From Paenibacillus baekrokdamisoli (GTDB lineage: Bacteria; Bacillota; Bacilli; Paenibacillales; Paenibacillaceae), in assembly GCF_003945345.1 (NCBI RefSeq), contig NZ_AP019308.1:3844001-3908000 (forward strand): a stretch of DNA of 64,000 nucleotides. The letters are read 5' to 3'. The notes beneath the pieces were generated by a model that was not told the origin of the DNA, ran no database searches, and saw nothing but the letters and a program-made list of their open reading frames with translations. Position 1 is the stretch's first letter. Every line of letters starts with the position of its first letter. Shown in pieces: positions 26,234 through 35,195 of the stretch. A program made the translations under genes and the position numbers.

Positions 26234-27265
26234 TCATTTACTGTCCAATAAATTTACCATATTGATCAGACCTTCCATATATCCGATAGCATGCGCACGC
26301 GAACGATGCTGCCACGGTGAGTCATTCACCAAATGTGGCACGTGGTCCGTAGACATAAATCCGGTGAAACCGCTTCTTTTGAGCAGCAGCATAATTTCAG
26401 CAGGATTATAGTTGCCTTCCCCAAGATAACATTCCTTGAATTTGGGAACAGTACCTTGCACATCTCTAAAATGAACATACAAAATTTTACCGAGTGGACC
26501 GAAAAATTCAATCATCTGCTTCACGCTGTTCGCACCGCCAGGCATTTCGGAGCAGCAGCCCAAGCATAGATCCAACCCCCAGGCTTCGCTATCAGCCATC
26601 TCCATAGCCCGTTTAAAGTTTTCGAACTTGTAGAACAAACGTGAGATGCCTCCGATTTCCGGGACAGGCGGATCGTCCGGATGAAGGGCCAGCTTGACGC
26701 CCGCTTCTTCAGCCACTGGAATAATCGCACGAATGAAATATTCATAGTTGTCCCACATTTCATCTTCCGAAATCGGACGTAACGGTCCTTCATCCATTAG
26801 ACGTTGAACCGTGATCTCCGGGTCGGCTACCGCCGTTGCGGCATCTCCCTGAGGTGAATAAAGCTTCAGCAGCTCAGCATCAAAAGCCGTTACGATTGAA
26901 CCTGCTCGACCAATCTCATTAGGTGTACGCCATACAGAATTCGGCATGAAATGGTAGCCTAAAATCGGTATGCCTGCCTTCCCCATATTTCTAATCGTCG
27001 TTTTGTAATATTCGATTTGCTCATCTCGTCCGTCCATGCCCAGCATCGGCTTAAGATACCAGTCAAATGGTGTATTTTCCAATGCTTCCAGCTTCATTCC
27101 ATACTTTTCACATTCGAGACGTAATGCCAGCAAGTCCTCGTATTCCCAATGCGTCGTTCCCGGTATATTCGGTACATTCAACTGTACACTCGTAATCCCT
27201 AGTTGCCTGCCAAATGTCATCGTTTCTTCTGTAATCTCTCTAAATTGGCCGATCGCAATACGCAT
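26234..27265 (-). CDS. UxuA-like mannonate dehydratase family protein (copy 1)
   Basis: UxuA converts D-mannonate to 2-keto-3-deoxygluconate in uronic-acid breakdown. This TIM-barrel protein of 343 aa has the family hallmark LALHPDDPPVP (metal His), a Cys in GLDLCLGCCSE, YVHFRDVQG (metal His) and STDHVPH (metal Asp). The last motif differs from the RPDHG of classical UxuA, so the substrate may be a related sugar acid. The ATG at 27265 is preferred because GGAGGTGCGAAA precedes it and because this start gives exactly the length of the paralogue at 39991-41022. It is the last gene of the minus-strand cargo and starts 26 bp after the hydrolase stop. Cytoplasmic. Confidence 0.75.
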   Translation of the reverse strand: MRIAIGQFREITEETMTFGRQLGITSVQLNVPNIPGTTHWEYEDLLALRLECEKYGMKLEALENTPFDWYLKPMLGMDGRDEQIEYYKTTIRNMGKAGIPILGYHFMPNSVWRTPNEIGRAGSIVTAFDAELLKLYSPQGDAATAVADPEITVQRLMDEGPLRPISEDEMWDNYEYFIRAIIPVAEEAGVKLALHPDDPPVPEIGGISRLFYKFENFKRAMEMADSEAWGLDLCLGCCSEMPGGANSVKQMIEFFGPLGKILYVHFRDVQGTVPKFKECYLGEGNYNPAEIMLLLKRSGFTGFMSTDHVPHLVNDSPWQHRSRAHAIGYMEGLINMVNLLDSK

Positions 27266-27291
27266 TTTCGCACCTCCAATGTGGAATATAA

Positions 27292-29139
27292 TCAATCATT
27301 CGACTGAAAAGCTACCCATTCGAAATTCGCAAACAATGGGATTTCATCCGACCAGCCTTCCTCCGGCTTGCGAAGCTCCAAATAGTTGACGTCTGCCCAT
27401 CCCGTCAGAGCTTCGCCGCTCTCCTCATGCCGGAAAGATTCCGGTGCGAGGGAAAAGATTTGCCATTCTCCTTTGCCGTCAATAGAAACAGGGCACATAT
27501 AACTGCGAGTATGCGACGGAAAATGACGCTGCTGTACAATTACCGTAAAATCGGCGGCTTGTCGGCTCAGTAACCGAAAGCGAAGCATCTCGCCTTTCCT
27601 TCCCTTGTAGGCTGGATCTCCCAATCGATACGTAAGGGGAGAAAGCATTTTGTCCGGACGGAACCCTTGCACGCCATCTTCGCTCACGGCTGCCGTTATC
27701 GGACTGTAGCGGTTGGGAAACGGATCCGCATCCGGACTGTTCGTCACCCATCCATCCAAACCATCCCGTCCGTCATAAATGAGATCGGATCGGCGTTCCG
27801 AAGGCCCAACGAAATCATCCACGCCCAAATCAGCATCCGTATCCTCATTCGCATTCGCAGCATCGGCACCAGCATCGGCACCAGCATCGGCATCAGCATC
27901 GGCATCACCAAGCGTCTCTGTCACCAAGCAGCTAGATAAACAAATGCCGGATTCATAGAACACGTTGGCATAGACGTAGACAATTCCGCTGTAACCCGCC
28001 ACGCCAAGAAGGGGCGCCCTCCACTCCGAGCTGTTGGCAGTGGGGACAAGCGGCCGCCAATGGCGGGATACCGCATGCGGATTGCCAAGCGAGCAATACG
28101 CCTCAACCCGGGATACGGGTTGCGCTGAGCCGGGATCTGGACGGATAACGAGTTCAAAATTACCCGCTTCATCGCTCCGTATGAAAACATCCGGCGTCCC
28201 GGGCCAGGCTTCTCCCTCTTTCAGCCACGTATCCATCCATCTGGCGACATTATCCGCTTGCTCCCAATGGATATAGTGGTTAAAGCCCGGTGTGAAAGAC
28301 GCTCGTCGCGGCGTCTGTTCCGGCAAAGTGGACAGGATATCAAACGCCCGGTCCATTTTGCCGTAGAAATCGTTGGTGGCGCTCAAGAACAGCATGGGAC
28401 TGCGAATAGATGGCGCATAAGCTTCCGGCTCCATGCCGTACCGCCAAATGCGAACGTCGTCATCGGTATAATCTGGCTGCACGCCTGTCGCAAACCAAAA
28501 CTCCTCTTTGAACGTATGCCAGCCCAGTCCATAGATCACGCAGCTCGCGCGAATGCGCGCATCAGTCGCGGCTAAAGTCCACAACAACGTTCCTCCCATG
28601 GACACACCGAAAGCGCCGAGCTTACCCGGGTCAACCTCCGGCTGCACTTCCAGCAAGGTCAGCGCCCGCCGACATGCTTCAACCCATTCATACCAGGACG
28701 AAGCCCGCACATTCGGGACGGTTGCCATCCCCCTTTCGCCGGCGTCCAGTTCGTTGGCATGCTTGAGCTCGTCGCCCCATAGCGTATAAAGCTGGCCATC
28801 CGTCCTCCTGCCGCCCCAGTTAAACGATAGAGCCGCATAACCGCGTTCATTCCAATAACGCAATATATCGAGGTTGACCGTTTGCCCTCCACCATGAACA
28901 TGCAGGATGCCGGGCAACAGCTCACCTTCTTCCGGAGCGCTGTAAACCGCGTAAATCCGGGTTTTCCCCGCACCGGTTGTTTTCTCCGAACCGGTTGTTT
29001 TCCCCGTAAAATACATTTCCTTGAAGCAATTCCCATCTTCCGTCCACTGCTTCAATACTTCGACTTCCAACGGTTCCCGGCTCGGGTTATAGTCCTTCCA
29101 TACTTGCTCCGGCGACAACCTCTCCCCATACTGCGGCAT
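27292..29139 (-). CDS. Alpha/beta-hydrolase, acetylxylan-esterase/dienelactone-hydrolase-like, with extra C-terminal domain
   Basis: The 615-aa protein has a catalytic domain in about residues 40-330: the nucleophile elbow GAFGVSMGGTLL (Ser about 193), LPGILHVHGGG forming the oxyanion region, and a likely catalytic His in GFNHYIHWEQ (about 300). It could remove acyl or methyl esters from oligosaccharides. After an Asp/Ala-rich repeat linker (about 410-435) comes a beta-rich domain that may bind carbohydrate. No signal peptide is visible. The ATG at 29139 is chosen because GGGGAGG precedes it; it begins 1 nt after the stop of the preceding 92-aa gene. The region is visibly GC-richer than the flanking sensor and transporter genes. 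Confidence 0.7.
   Translation of the reverse strand: MPQYGERLSPEQVWKDYNPSREPLEVEVLKQWTEDGNCFKEMYFTGKTTGSEKTTGAGKTRIYAVYSAPEEGELLPGILHVHGGGQTVNLDILRYWNERGYAALSFNWGGRRTDGQLYTLWGDELKHANELDAGERGMATVPNVRASSWYEWVEACRRALTLLEVQPEVDPGKLGAFGVSMGGTLLWTLAATDARIRASCVIYGLGWHTFKEEFWFATGVQPDYTDDDVRIWRYGMEPEAYAPSIRSPMLFLSATNDFYGKMDRAFDILSTLPEQTPRRASFTPGFNHYIHWEQADNVARWMDTWLKEGEAWPGTPDVFIRSDEAGNFELVIRPDPGSAQPVSRVEAYCSLGNPHAVSRHWRPLVPTANSSEWRAPLLGVAGYSGIVYVYANVFYESGICLSSCLVTETLGDADADADAGADAGADAANANEDTDADLGVDDFVGPSERRSDLIYDGRDGLDGWVTNSPDADPFPNRYSPITAAVSEDGVQGFRPDKMLSPLTYRLGDPAYKGRKGEMLRFRLLSRQAADFTVIVQQRHFPSHTRSYMCPVSIDGKGEWQIFSLAPESFRHEESGEALTGWADVNYLELRKPEEGWSDEIPLFANFEWVAFQSND
27859..27908. repeat. Short tandem repeat encoding an Asp-Ala linker
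   Basis: Repeats of about 6-12 bp based on GCATCG (AGCATCGGCACC, then AGCATCGGCATC) encode the Asp/Ala linker between the hydrolase and its C-terminal domain. Such repeats can vary in number through slippage. Confidence 0.7.
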
Positions 29140-29140
29140 T

Positions 29141-29419
29141 TCAAACGCCTCCCCAGATATCGCCATCGTTCGTCAGTTCGAGCCGGTCGATGTACATAAC
29201 CGAATCGTTCTTTTCCTTCAAAATGTATATACCTACATAGTTGAATACCGGCATTTCGCCGCTGTAAGACCGAAGGCCAGTGAAAGTTCTGACTTCTTCG
29301 CCTTCAGGAGCAATCATTACGGAATATTCCCCATTGAAATCGCCGCCGAGATCGTCCATTACTTTCTGGCCGATATGGTGAATATGGTGCCCACTCCCTC
29401 GGGGTGCAGGCCCATCCAT
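29141..29419 (-). CDS. Small hypothetical protein with a beta-sandwich-like C-terminus
   Basis: The 92-aa protein has a good ribosome binding site (GGGAGG, 7-8 nt before the ATG). It lies 21 bp after the beta-helix gene and is coupled to the hydrolase gene with 1 nt between them. The sequence FTGLRSYSGEMPVFNYVGIY and YIDRLELTNDGD looks like the last strands of a concanavalin-like or carbohydrate-binding domain. A full domain would be longer, so it may be the remnant of a larger gene. No signal peptide or membrane segment is seen. Function unknown. Confidence 0.5.
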   Translation of the reverse strand: MDGPAPRGSGHHIHHIGQKVMDDLGGDFNGEYSVMIAPEGEEVRTFTGLRSYSGEMPVFNYVGIYILKEKNDSVMYIDRLELTNDGDIWGGV

Positions 29420-29440
29420 TTGGAATCCTCCCAGTTTTCA

Positions 29441-31474
29441 TTATTGAACAATTACGATGCCTTGCGCACCGCCGGTCGTATCGAAAGAAACACCGGTGTG
29501 GATGACGTTGTCATGATAGCTTTTAATTCCTGTCATTTGAATGCCGCCGGCAACAAATTGACTGATGCCGACATTGACTTTGGCCGAGCTATTTTTCACC
29601 AAAATACCCGTCTTGTTATCATTGGTCGTCGCTTTCAACCCATTATGCAAGAAGGAAGAAGCTGTTATAAGAATTTTCCCGCCTTCGACAACCAGTCCGC
29701 TGCCCGTGTTGTTGGCGACATAAACCGCATTCAATTGGGCATCCGATACGCCTTCGCCCAAATGAATACCCGCCACATTCGGGTGCATCAAGTTCGGAAC
29801 CGTCGCACTGACGCCGCCGATTTCAATGAACGTGTTGCTAATGTTGTGCATACCGCCACCCTCGATCATGATTTCCGGTTTGCCGCCGACTTCGCCGTCT
29901 TGACCGAAGAACGAATTGCTCAGTCGCAATCCATATACGACCTTGGTATTGGAATATTTACGTAATCTAATGCCGCCTTCCTTATTGCCGAACGTGAGGA
30001 TGCCATCCCAATTGCCGATCGACAGTTGTCCGCCGGTCGGCCGCAAATCCATCGCATAGCCACCATTCATGGAGAACAATATGTCCGAAAGATAATACTG
30101 GGTTGGACCTTCGATCTCACCGTTGGTCATGATCATCCCCGTATTGGCATTTTGCGCAATGATGAGATTGTTGAGCCGTGTGTAAGCCGTTACTTGCAAA
30201 TGCATGCCGTTATACTGATTTTCGATGATCAAATTTTCAATCAGGCCCATATCATTGGATGCAGCCGTGCGAATGCCGTTGTCTTTTTCTTTCGTCCCCA
30301 CCGATTCACGCGTCAAATTTAAACCACTGATCTTGTAATGGGACGCCCAACCGCCGATTTGAATGTTGGCGCCGCTCTTGCCGCTTTGATATTTCAGAAT
30401 CGTAGATCCCGCGCCTTGACCGACAATGGAGGCACCTTTACCTGCCAGTGTAATCGGAGCAGATTGCAAATAGGTTCCCGATGACAATGTAAGCGAGATC
30501 GGACCTTCAATCGTAATCGGCTTATCGATAACACCAGGCTTCACGCAAAAATCAGCTGGTTTGCCTGCATTGTAGGCCAGCACATCAACCAGCGTTTCAC
30601 CTAACGTTCTGCCCTTTTTCGGCGCAATCAACGTACAGGCAGACTGCTGCGAAGTCGCTTCTCGAACGCGCTTCTCCAACTTCTTCGCTTGACCGTGGCC
30701 GTTGCCATTGCCGTTGCCATTGCCATTGCCGCCATCATCGCCGCCTCCGTCATCTCCACCACCTCCGTCATCTCCACCGCCTCCGTCATCTCCACCAGCG
30801 TTCGGATCTGCAATTTCAATTGACAGATCATCGAAATAACTCGAGAAAGGCCCGGAAATCGATGGATCGGAACCGTATGCGACCAATATTTTATTAATCG
30901 TCTTGCCTGCCAACAAGGACAGGTCAGCCTCCACACTCACCCACTGGTTCAGCGCTTCATTACGCACTGTCGGATGCATTGCCACCCCATTTTTATCATA
31001 TACGCCCAAGTCTCTCATGCTTGTGCCGTCCGAAAAGACCAAATCCACGCTCATTTTTTGACTTGCGTTGTATTGGTGATGATAAACCCAATATTTCAAT
31101 ACCGTATTCTCAACAACGTCGATGGACAAATTGTCATAAACACTAAAGTAGATGTAACCGAAATCGCTCTGACTAACGTCCTGGCCTTGCAACTGCAAAT
31201 ATCCGTCACCGGAATGGGCAGCAACACCTTCAGTTCCGCTTGCCGCGCGCGTTAGCGTCGGTTCACCCGTTCGATCGTAACCGACAACGTTGGCGCCAGG
31301 AATTTGCACTGTATTGGATAAACCATAGTCACTGTTTGTATCCCAGTTTGCGGAAAACAAAACGGCAGCGGCTCCTTCAGCCCTTGCTTCCGGATTTGAC
31401 GGGTATATGACAGTTGCAGCAACGAAAAAGAATGTCAGCACAATGGAAAACCATAATTTAAGCTTCTTATTCAT
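29441..31474 (-). CDS. Secreted right-handed beta-helix protein (possible polysaccharide lyase/hydrolase)
   Basis: The 677-aa protein has a signal peptide (LWFSIVLTFFFVAATVIYPS). A beta-sandwich domain covers about 40-225, with YFDDLSIEIADPN at its end. A Gly/Asp then Gly/Asn linker spans about 225-260, and a right-handed beta-helix spans about 290-675. The helix opens with KPITIEGPISLTLSSGTYL and contains many N-rich turns (GLIENLIIENQYNGMHLQV). Beta-helices of this type are found in pectate lyases, GH28 and related enzymes acting on uronic-acid polymers. Active-site residues could not be assigned. The ATG at 31474 with GAGGGAGAG upstream is preferred to the earlier TTG. It probably works outside the cell. 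Confidence 0.7.
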   Translation of the reverse strand: MNKKLKLWFSIVLTFFFVAATVIYPSNPEARAEGAAAVLFSANWDTNSDYGLSNTVQIPGANVVGYDRTGEPTLTRAASGTEGVAAHSGDGYLQLQGQDVSQSDFGYIYFSVYDNLSIDVVENTVLKYWVYHHQYNASQKMSVDLVFSDGTSMRDLGVYDKNGVAMHPTVRNEALNQWVSVEADLSLLAGKTINKILVAYGSDPSISGPFSSYFDDLSIEIADPNAGGDDGGGGDDGGGGDDGGGDDGGNGNGNGNGNGHGQAKKLEKRVREATSQQSACTLIAPKKGRTLGETLVDVLAYNAGKPADFCVKPGVIDKPITIEGPISLTLSSGTYLQSAPITLAGKGASIVGQGAGSTILKYQSGKSGANIQIGGWASHYKISGLNLTRESVGTKEKDNGIRTAASNDMGLIENLIIENQYNGMHLQVTAYTRLNNLIIAQNANTGMIMTNGEIEGPTQYYLSDILFSMNGGYAMDLRPTGGQLSIGNWDGILTFGNKEGGIRLRKYSNTKVVYGLRLSNSFFGQDGEVGGKPEIMIEGGGMHNISNTFIEIGGVSATVPNLMHPNVAGIHLGEGVSDAQLNAVYVANNTGSGLVVEGGKILITASSFLHNGLKATTNDNKTGILVKNSSAKVNVGISQFVAGGIQMTGIKSYHDNVIHTGVSFDTTGGAQGIVIVQ
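30692..30799. repeat. Low-complexity repeats encoding Gly/Asp and Gly/Asn linkers
   Basis: CCGTCATCTCCACC-type 15-bp units and TTGCCATTGCCG-type units are repeated in frame within the beta-helix gene and encode a flexible linker between its two domains. Confidence 0.8.
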
Positions 31475-31501
31475 TTTCTTCGCTCTCCCTCGTGACAATC
31501 G

Positions 31502-32566
31502 TTATGAAAGCATAACTTCCAATTCTACCCGATACTGAACCGACTCGCCCGGCGCCAAATGGCACAGCGTCCCCTTTTCACGCGCGACGCTTCTTCCCAT
31601 AACACCGCAGTTGCCCGGCTCAATAGATAAAACATGCTCCCCTGCCATAGGGGCGACCCATTGGGTCAAACAAGGCAGCGTATCCGCAGACCAGCGCAGA
31701 TGCATCTCAACAGGCAAGTGCCGACCTGACGGTCCAGGCAGCGGGAATGAAGGGTTCAAAATTATCGCTTCTGCCATACCGTCTTCACCAATCGCTTGCC
31801 GATTCAATTGATGTTCATAGACTGCACCGTCATCTCCTGAATCCGGCAAAGGCCATCTTTTATAGCCTGTTGCTTCACCACCACCGATCTTGGATAATTC
31901 AGCCGTATGCGGAAACAGCAATGACGTCTGTTCATCAAGCAGCGGAAACCCAAAATTGAAATGATAGAGCATCATATGTTCCGCAGTTTGAAAGCCGAAA
32001 TTCGTTACAGTATCCGTTAGAACGATACGATTCTCGCCTGCGTTCATCCGAATTTCACGAGTCAAACGCAGATGACGGCCAAAGATGGACGATTCCTCCA
32101 TAACACCTGCGACACGCATTGTATAATCATCCTGTTCCCAGTTCCCTTCTGCGACGACTTGTTTGGCCGGGATATGATGGATGCGACCATGCAACCCATG
32201 TACTTCGCCTTGTTCTACAGCAGGTTCCCCTACATGAGCGAGACCGCAAGTCATTAGCAGGCCGCCGGAAGCGGTCCGCAGCCATTCCGCTCCATTCGGC
32301 ACATAATAAGCAGGGTGTACGTCCCCGTTCACGCATGACCAACTAATCGGGACGCCGTGAAAAGTAGCCCCAGTCAAATCCAACGCCTTGCTGGGGCAAA
32401 TTTCGACGTTCAAGCCGGCACCGCTTTGCATGCGGATCCATTCCACTTCCGTTTCGAATCCTTCTGTTCCCTTGTACCGGCGCAAACCGAAAATGGCGTC
32501 CGTTCGACCGATTCTCGCCTCCAGTTGCCGCCTTGTCCAGAATCGGTCAAACAATTGCAAGACCAC
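31502..32566 (-). CDS. Aldose 1-epimerase-like protein (DUF4432 type)
   Basis: The 354-aa protein has a galactose-mutarotase-like beta-sandwich fold. Visible marks include VEICPSKALDLTGATFHG and GGLLMTCGLAHVGEP near the N-terminus, HGLHGRIHHIPA (conserved His, about residue 125), LYHFNFGFPLL (about 200) and SIEPGNCGVMGR near the C-terminus. Such proteins are often found in sugar operons; they may interconvert anomers or bind a sugar. There is no signal peptide, so it is cytoplasmic. GTG (32566) or a TTG 6 nt later could be the start; GGAGGCGA serves either. It lies 27 bp after the beta-helix gene and 20 bp from its upstream neighbour. Confidence 0.75.
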   Translation of the reverse strand: MVLQLFDRFWTRRQLEARIGRTDAIFGLRRYKGTEGFETEVEWIRMQSGAGLNVEICPSKALDLTGATFHGVPISWSCVNGDVHPAYYVPNGAEWLRTASGGLLMTCGLAHVGEPAVEQGEVHGLHGRIHHIPAKQVVAEGNWEQDDYTMRVAGVMEESSIFGRHLRLTREIRMNAGENRIVLTDTVTNFGFQTAEHMMLYHFNFGFPLLDEQTSLLFPHTAELSKIGGGEATGYKRWPLPDSGDDGAVYEHQLNRQAIGEDGMAEAIILNPSFPLPGPSGRHLPVEMHLRWSADTLPCLTQWVAPMAGEHVLSIEPGNCGVMGRSVAREKGTLCHLAPGESVQYRVELEVMLS

Positions 32567-32585
32567 TCGCCTCCGATCTCAAAAG

Positions 32586-35189
32586 TCAAAAGTACATTTC
32601 AACGTCTACAGTACTTGCAACTGAATCCACAAGCACCGCTTCCGTCTCAGCCAAGTAAGTGCCGCCTGTAACACGTGAAGGCTTGCGGCCGAGCGGATGA
32701 GGCAGACGAACTTCAACAGCGCCTGGCAATCTGTTCTCATGGAACGTAATCCGGGCGCGAATGACCCCATGCTGCAAATCCGATTCGGTTTTCAGTGAGA
32801 AAGGTCCAAAATAGCTTGCCGCCCGATCCAACTGGATCGACTCGCCATCGTTCATCCAACGTCGCGGTATACCCGGCAGCAATTTGAGCGTATTCCTCTC
32901 CTCCATGTAGAGCATCCAGCGCGTCTCCATCAAAAACCAGCCTTCTTCATGGGTTTTATGCGGACTCGTCTGCGCGAAAAGGTGCTCGCCGAACGTATAC
33001 GTTTCCCGGTCCGCCAGAGCGGAGAAACAAGTATAGTACCCTTTCAGGAATGCATTCACTTCAGACCGCTTCAAATGCACCCAAGGATGGCGGCTGTAGT
33101 ACGGCTGACTAAAGGCAACGTTATCCATTAGCATCAACTCCGCATGGAAATCCAGAATGTACTGTGCAGCCGGCTCATTCGGATCAATAACCTCGGTAAA
33201 TACCAAATATAACGGTCCGAGCAAGGAATCGCGGCACAGATACGTACCATGGGTGTACCATTCGCCCTGATCGGCGAAGAGCGCCACCGGACCAATCGCC
33301 TCGGCCCATGGCGGTGCCGTCGGACACCATGTGCCGTCACCGAGCGGAACGACCGGACTAAGCGCCAGCCGTTCGAAGAAGCACTGCCGAATATCCGCCT
33401 TGAACGCTTCAGCCTCCTCCGCCAAATAAGCCGCATAGGCAGCATCGATCTCGGCGAACACCTCTGCGATCCGCTTCAAGCCGACATAAGCGTAGCCGTT
33501 AAGCATGAACGAGCGGAACGGATCCTCGGGGTCGGCGGTTTTGCCATCAAGCATTCCGTATCCGATGCTCCGCAGCTCCTCTTTTTTGTTTCGTTCGCGC
33601 CACTCGAGAATATACTGACAAGCCTTCACAATCTTTGGCTTGACCTCCGCAATCCATGCTTCATTGCGGGTATAGCGATAATGCTCGCCGATCGTCCATA
33701 ACACGCAGCCTGTCTCGAGCATATATTCCTGAAAATTTTGTATAAATCCGTTATCATGCTGCTTATCCAGGAAGAACATAATCGATCTTCTGGCGGTATC
33801 ATGCCAGCCCATGGAATCCATAAACTGGATAATCGGCGCGCTTTCCGAACCGATCGGCGCATAAACTCCGATCGTCGGCGCCAACGTTCCCGCAGGCTCA
33901 AGCCCATAAGTGCTAATGTCCAAATGCAGCAAGCCCGCTCTAACCATTTCATCCAGTCGTTTTTCCGGCAATCGGTAGCTCGATGCTTGATCAAGCTTAT
34001 CAAGCCAATAGGCCCGGCATTGCGCATGCTTCTCCGCAAAATCGATGGCGGCCAATGCTTGGGCACGCTCCCTGGAAATCGGCCGATGCGGGATCTTCAT
34101 ATCGAGTACAAGCTTTTCCCCGGGCTGGATTAAGATCGCCATTTCCTGATCCTGCAGCGGTTCACCGTTAATCGTAACGATGCCGTAAACCCGTCCGGAT
34201 CCGTAAACGCCAAAGCCCGTCTCCGAATCGAATTGATACGTGAGATGGTTGACTTCATTGGTCGGACAGGAACGTCCATTGGGCAATGGCGCAAATAACC
34301 AGCAATAGCGCGGCACATCTGCTGTATTAATCGCTTCTACCCGATAGTAGATGACCGTCTCTTCCTCCTGATCCATCTCAATCGGCAGCAGTCGGTCATA
34401 TTCCTCCTTCTGAGAAGGTGTAAACATTTGACCGGACGTATGTCCGTCCGCTACCAGATAATGAGTGCCGCGCACATGTTCCTTCGTCAAATCACTGCGT
34501 TCGAGCGTAACGAATGTGGTCGTATTGTACACAATATCGCCATCATCCACCACGCCGTGCAAGATCGGCAGCACACCATCCTCCAGCCTGCGGCGTTGGA
34601 TTTTCTTCGGTGCTACGCCCCGGCCGATTCGGAAACTGTAGCGAACAGGTGCATTGTCCGTCTCGGGAATCGTTGTTAATGGCAAGTGGAAGCGCGGCTC
34701 GACATAGTCAAACAGGACACTGTTCAATGACTCGTGAAAATCCACAGTAAATATACGGAAATCGCGCGACAGCCCCAGCCACGTCTGAAAATGCAAATCC
34801 TTCGTATGGGGTGAAACTCCCTCGTAGCTGGTTTCTGGCTCCAGCTTAACCTTTTCCAACGTTTTCAGTTTGCGCAGGGACAGGATGCTGTCTTCAATCT
34901 CACGATAAGTGCGAGTATCCTCGCCGTCGGTCACGATGACCCCGTATTCGGGCAAGTAAACCGGATACTTCGCGTGAATGTCGCGCACAAAGAACGAGAA
35001 TGAATAGTTTGGCGCTTTTACCGTAACGATCGCGCTGCCGCTGCCGGGCTTGAACGAGCCTTCTATAGTCGCCTCAAGGCGGGATGCAGCCTTTGTTTCC
35101 TGCTGAATTAAGCTGCCATATTTCATTTGCAGTTCAGTACCGGCCATACTTTCCAAGCTTAAAACAACGATCTTTTTTACTTGTGTCAC
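32586..35189 (-). CDS. Unclassified glycosidase-like protein with six-hairpin barrel
   Basis: The 867-aa protein has no recognisable signal peptide. The N-terminal half (about 1-380) is beta-rich. Residues about 395-790 look like an (alpha/alpha)6 barrel (MDSMGWHDTARRSIMFFLDK; NFQEYMLETGCVLWTIGEHY; LNGYAYVGLKRIAEVFAEID), and a short beta tail includes EVRLPHPLGRKPSRV. Candidate acidic residues are in GFIQNFQEYMLETG and WCPTAPPWAEAIGP. The layout resembles GH78/GH106- or GH63-type enzymes without a family motif I recognise. It probably trims imported oligosaccharides in the cytoplasm. The GTG start is set by AGGAGTGAG. The gene is visibly GC-rich. Function is inferred from fold and neighbours only. 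Confidence 0.6.
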   Translation of the reverse strand: MTQVKKIVVLSLESMAGTELQMKYGSLIQQETKAASRLEATIEGSFKPGSGSAIVTVKAPNYSFSFFVRDIHAKYPVYLPEYGVIVTDGEDTRTYREIEDSILSLRKLKTLEKVKLEPETSYEGVSPHTKDLHFQTWLGLSRDFRIFTVDFHESLNSVLFDYVEPRFHLPLTTIPETDNAPVRYSFRIGRGVAPKKIQRRRLEDGVLPILHGVVDDGDIVYNTTTFVTLERSDLTKEHVRGTHYLVADGHTSGQMFTPSQKEEYDRLLPIEMDQEEETVIYYRVEAINTADVPRYCWLFAPLPNGRSCPTNEVNHLTYQFDSETGFGVYGSGRVYGIVTINGEPLQDQEMAILIQPGEKLVLDMKIPHRPISRERAQALAAIDFAEKHAQCRAYWLDKLDQASSYRLPEKRLDEMVRAGLLHLDISTYGLEPAGTLAPTIGVYAPIGSESAPIIQFMDSMGWHDTARRSIMFFLDKQHDNGFIQNFQEYMLETGCVLWTIGEHYRYTRNEAWIAEVKPKIVKACQYILEWRERNKKEELRSIGYGMLDGKTADPEDPFRSFMLNGYAYVGLKRIAEVFAEIDAAYAAYLAEEAEAFKADIRQCFFERLALSPVVPLGDGTWCPTAPPWAEAIGPVALFADQGEWYTHGTYLCRDSLLGPLYLVFTEVIDPNEPAAQYILDFHAELMLMDNVAFSQPYYSRHPWVHLKRSEVNAFLKGYYTCFSALADRETYTFGEHLFAQTSPHKTHEEGWFLMETRWMLYMEERNTLKLLPGIPRRWMNDGESIQLDRAASYFGPFSLKTESDLQHGVIRARITFHENRLPGAVEVRLPHPLGRKPSRVTGGTYLAETEAVLVDSVASTVDVEMYF

Positions 35190-35195
35190 CTTGAC

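Noticed and set aside
29375..29965. A 196-aa open frame on the plus strand
   Set aside because: It lies opposite the secreted beta-helix gene, which has a signal peptide, ribosome binding site and domain structure; the frame on the other strand has none.
30692..30799. Regular short repeats resembling a small CRISPR array
   Set aside because: Units are 6-15 bp without unique spacers, keep frame, and encode a Gly/Asp/Asn linker.
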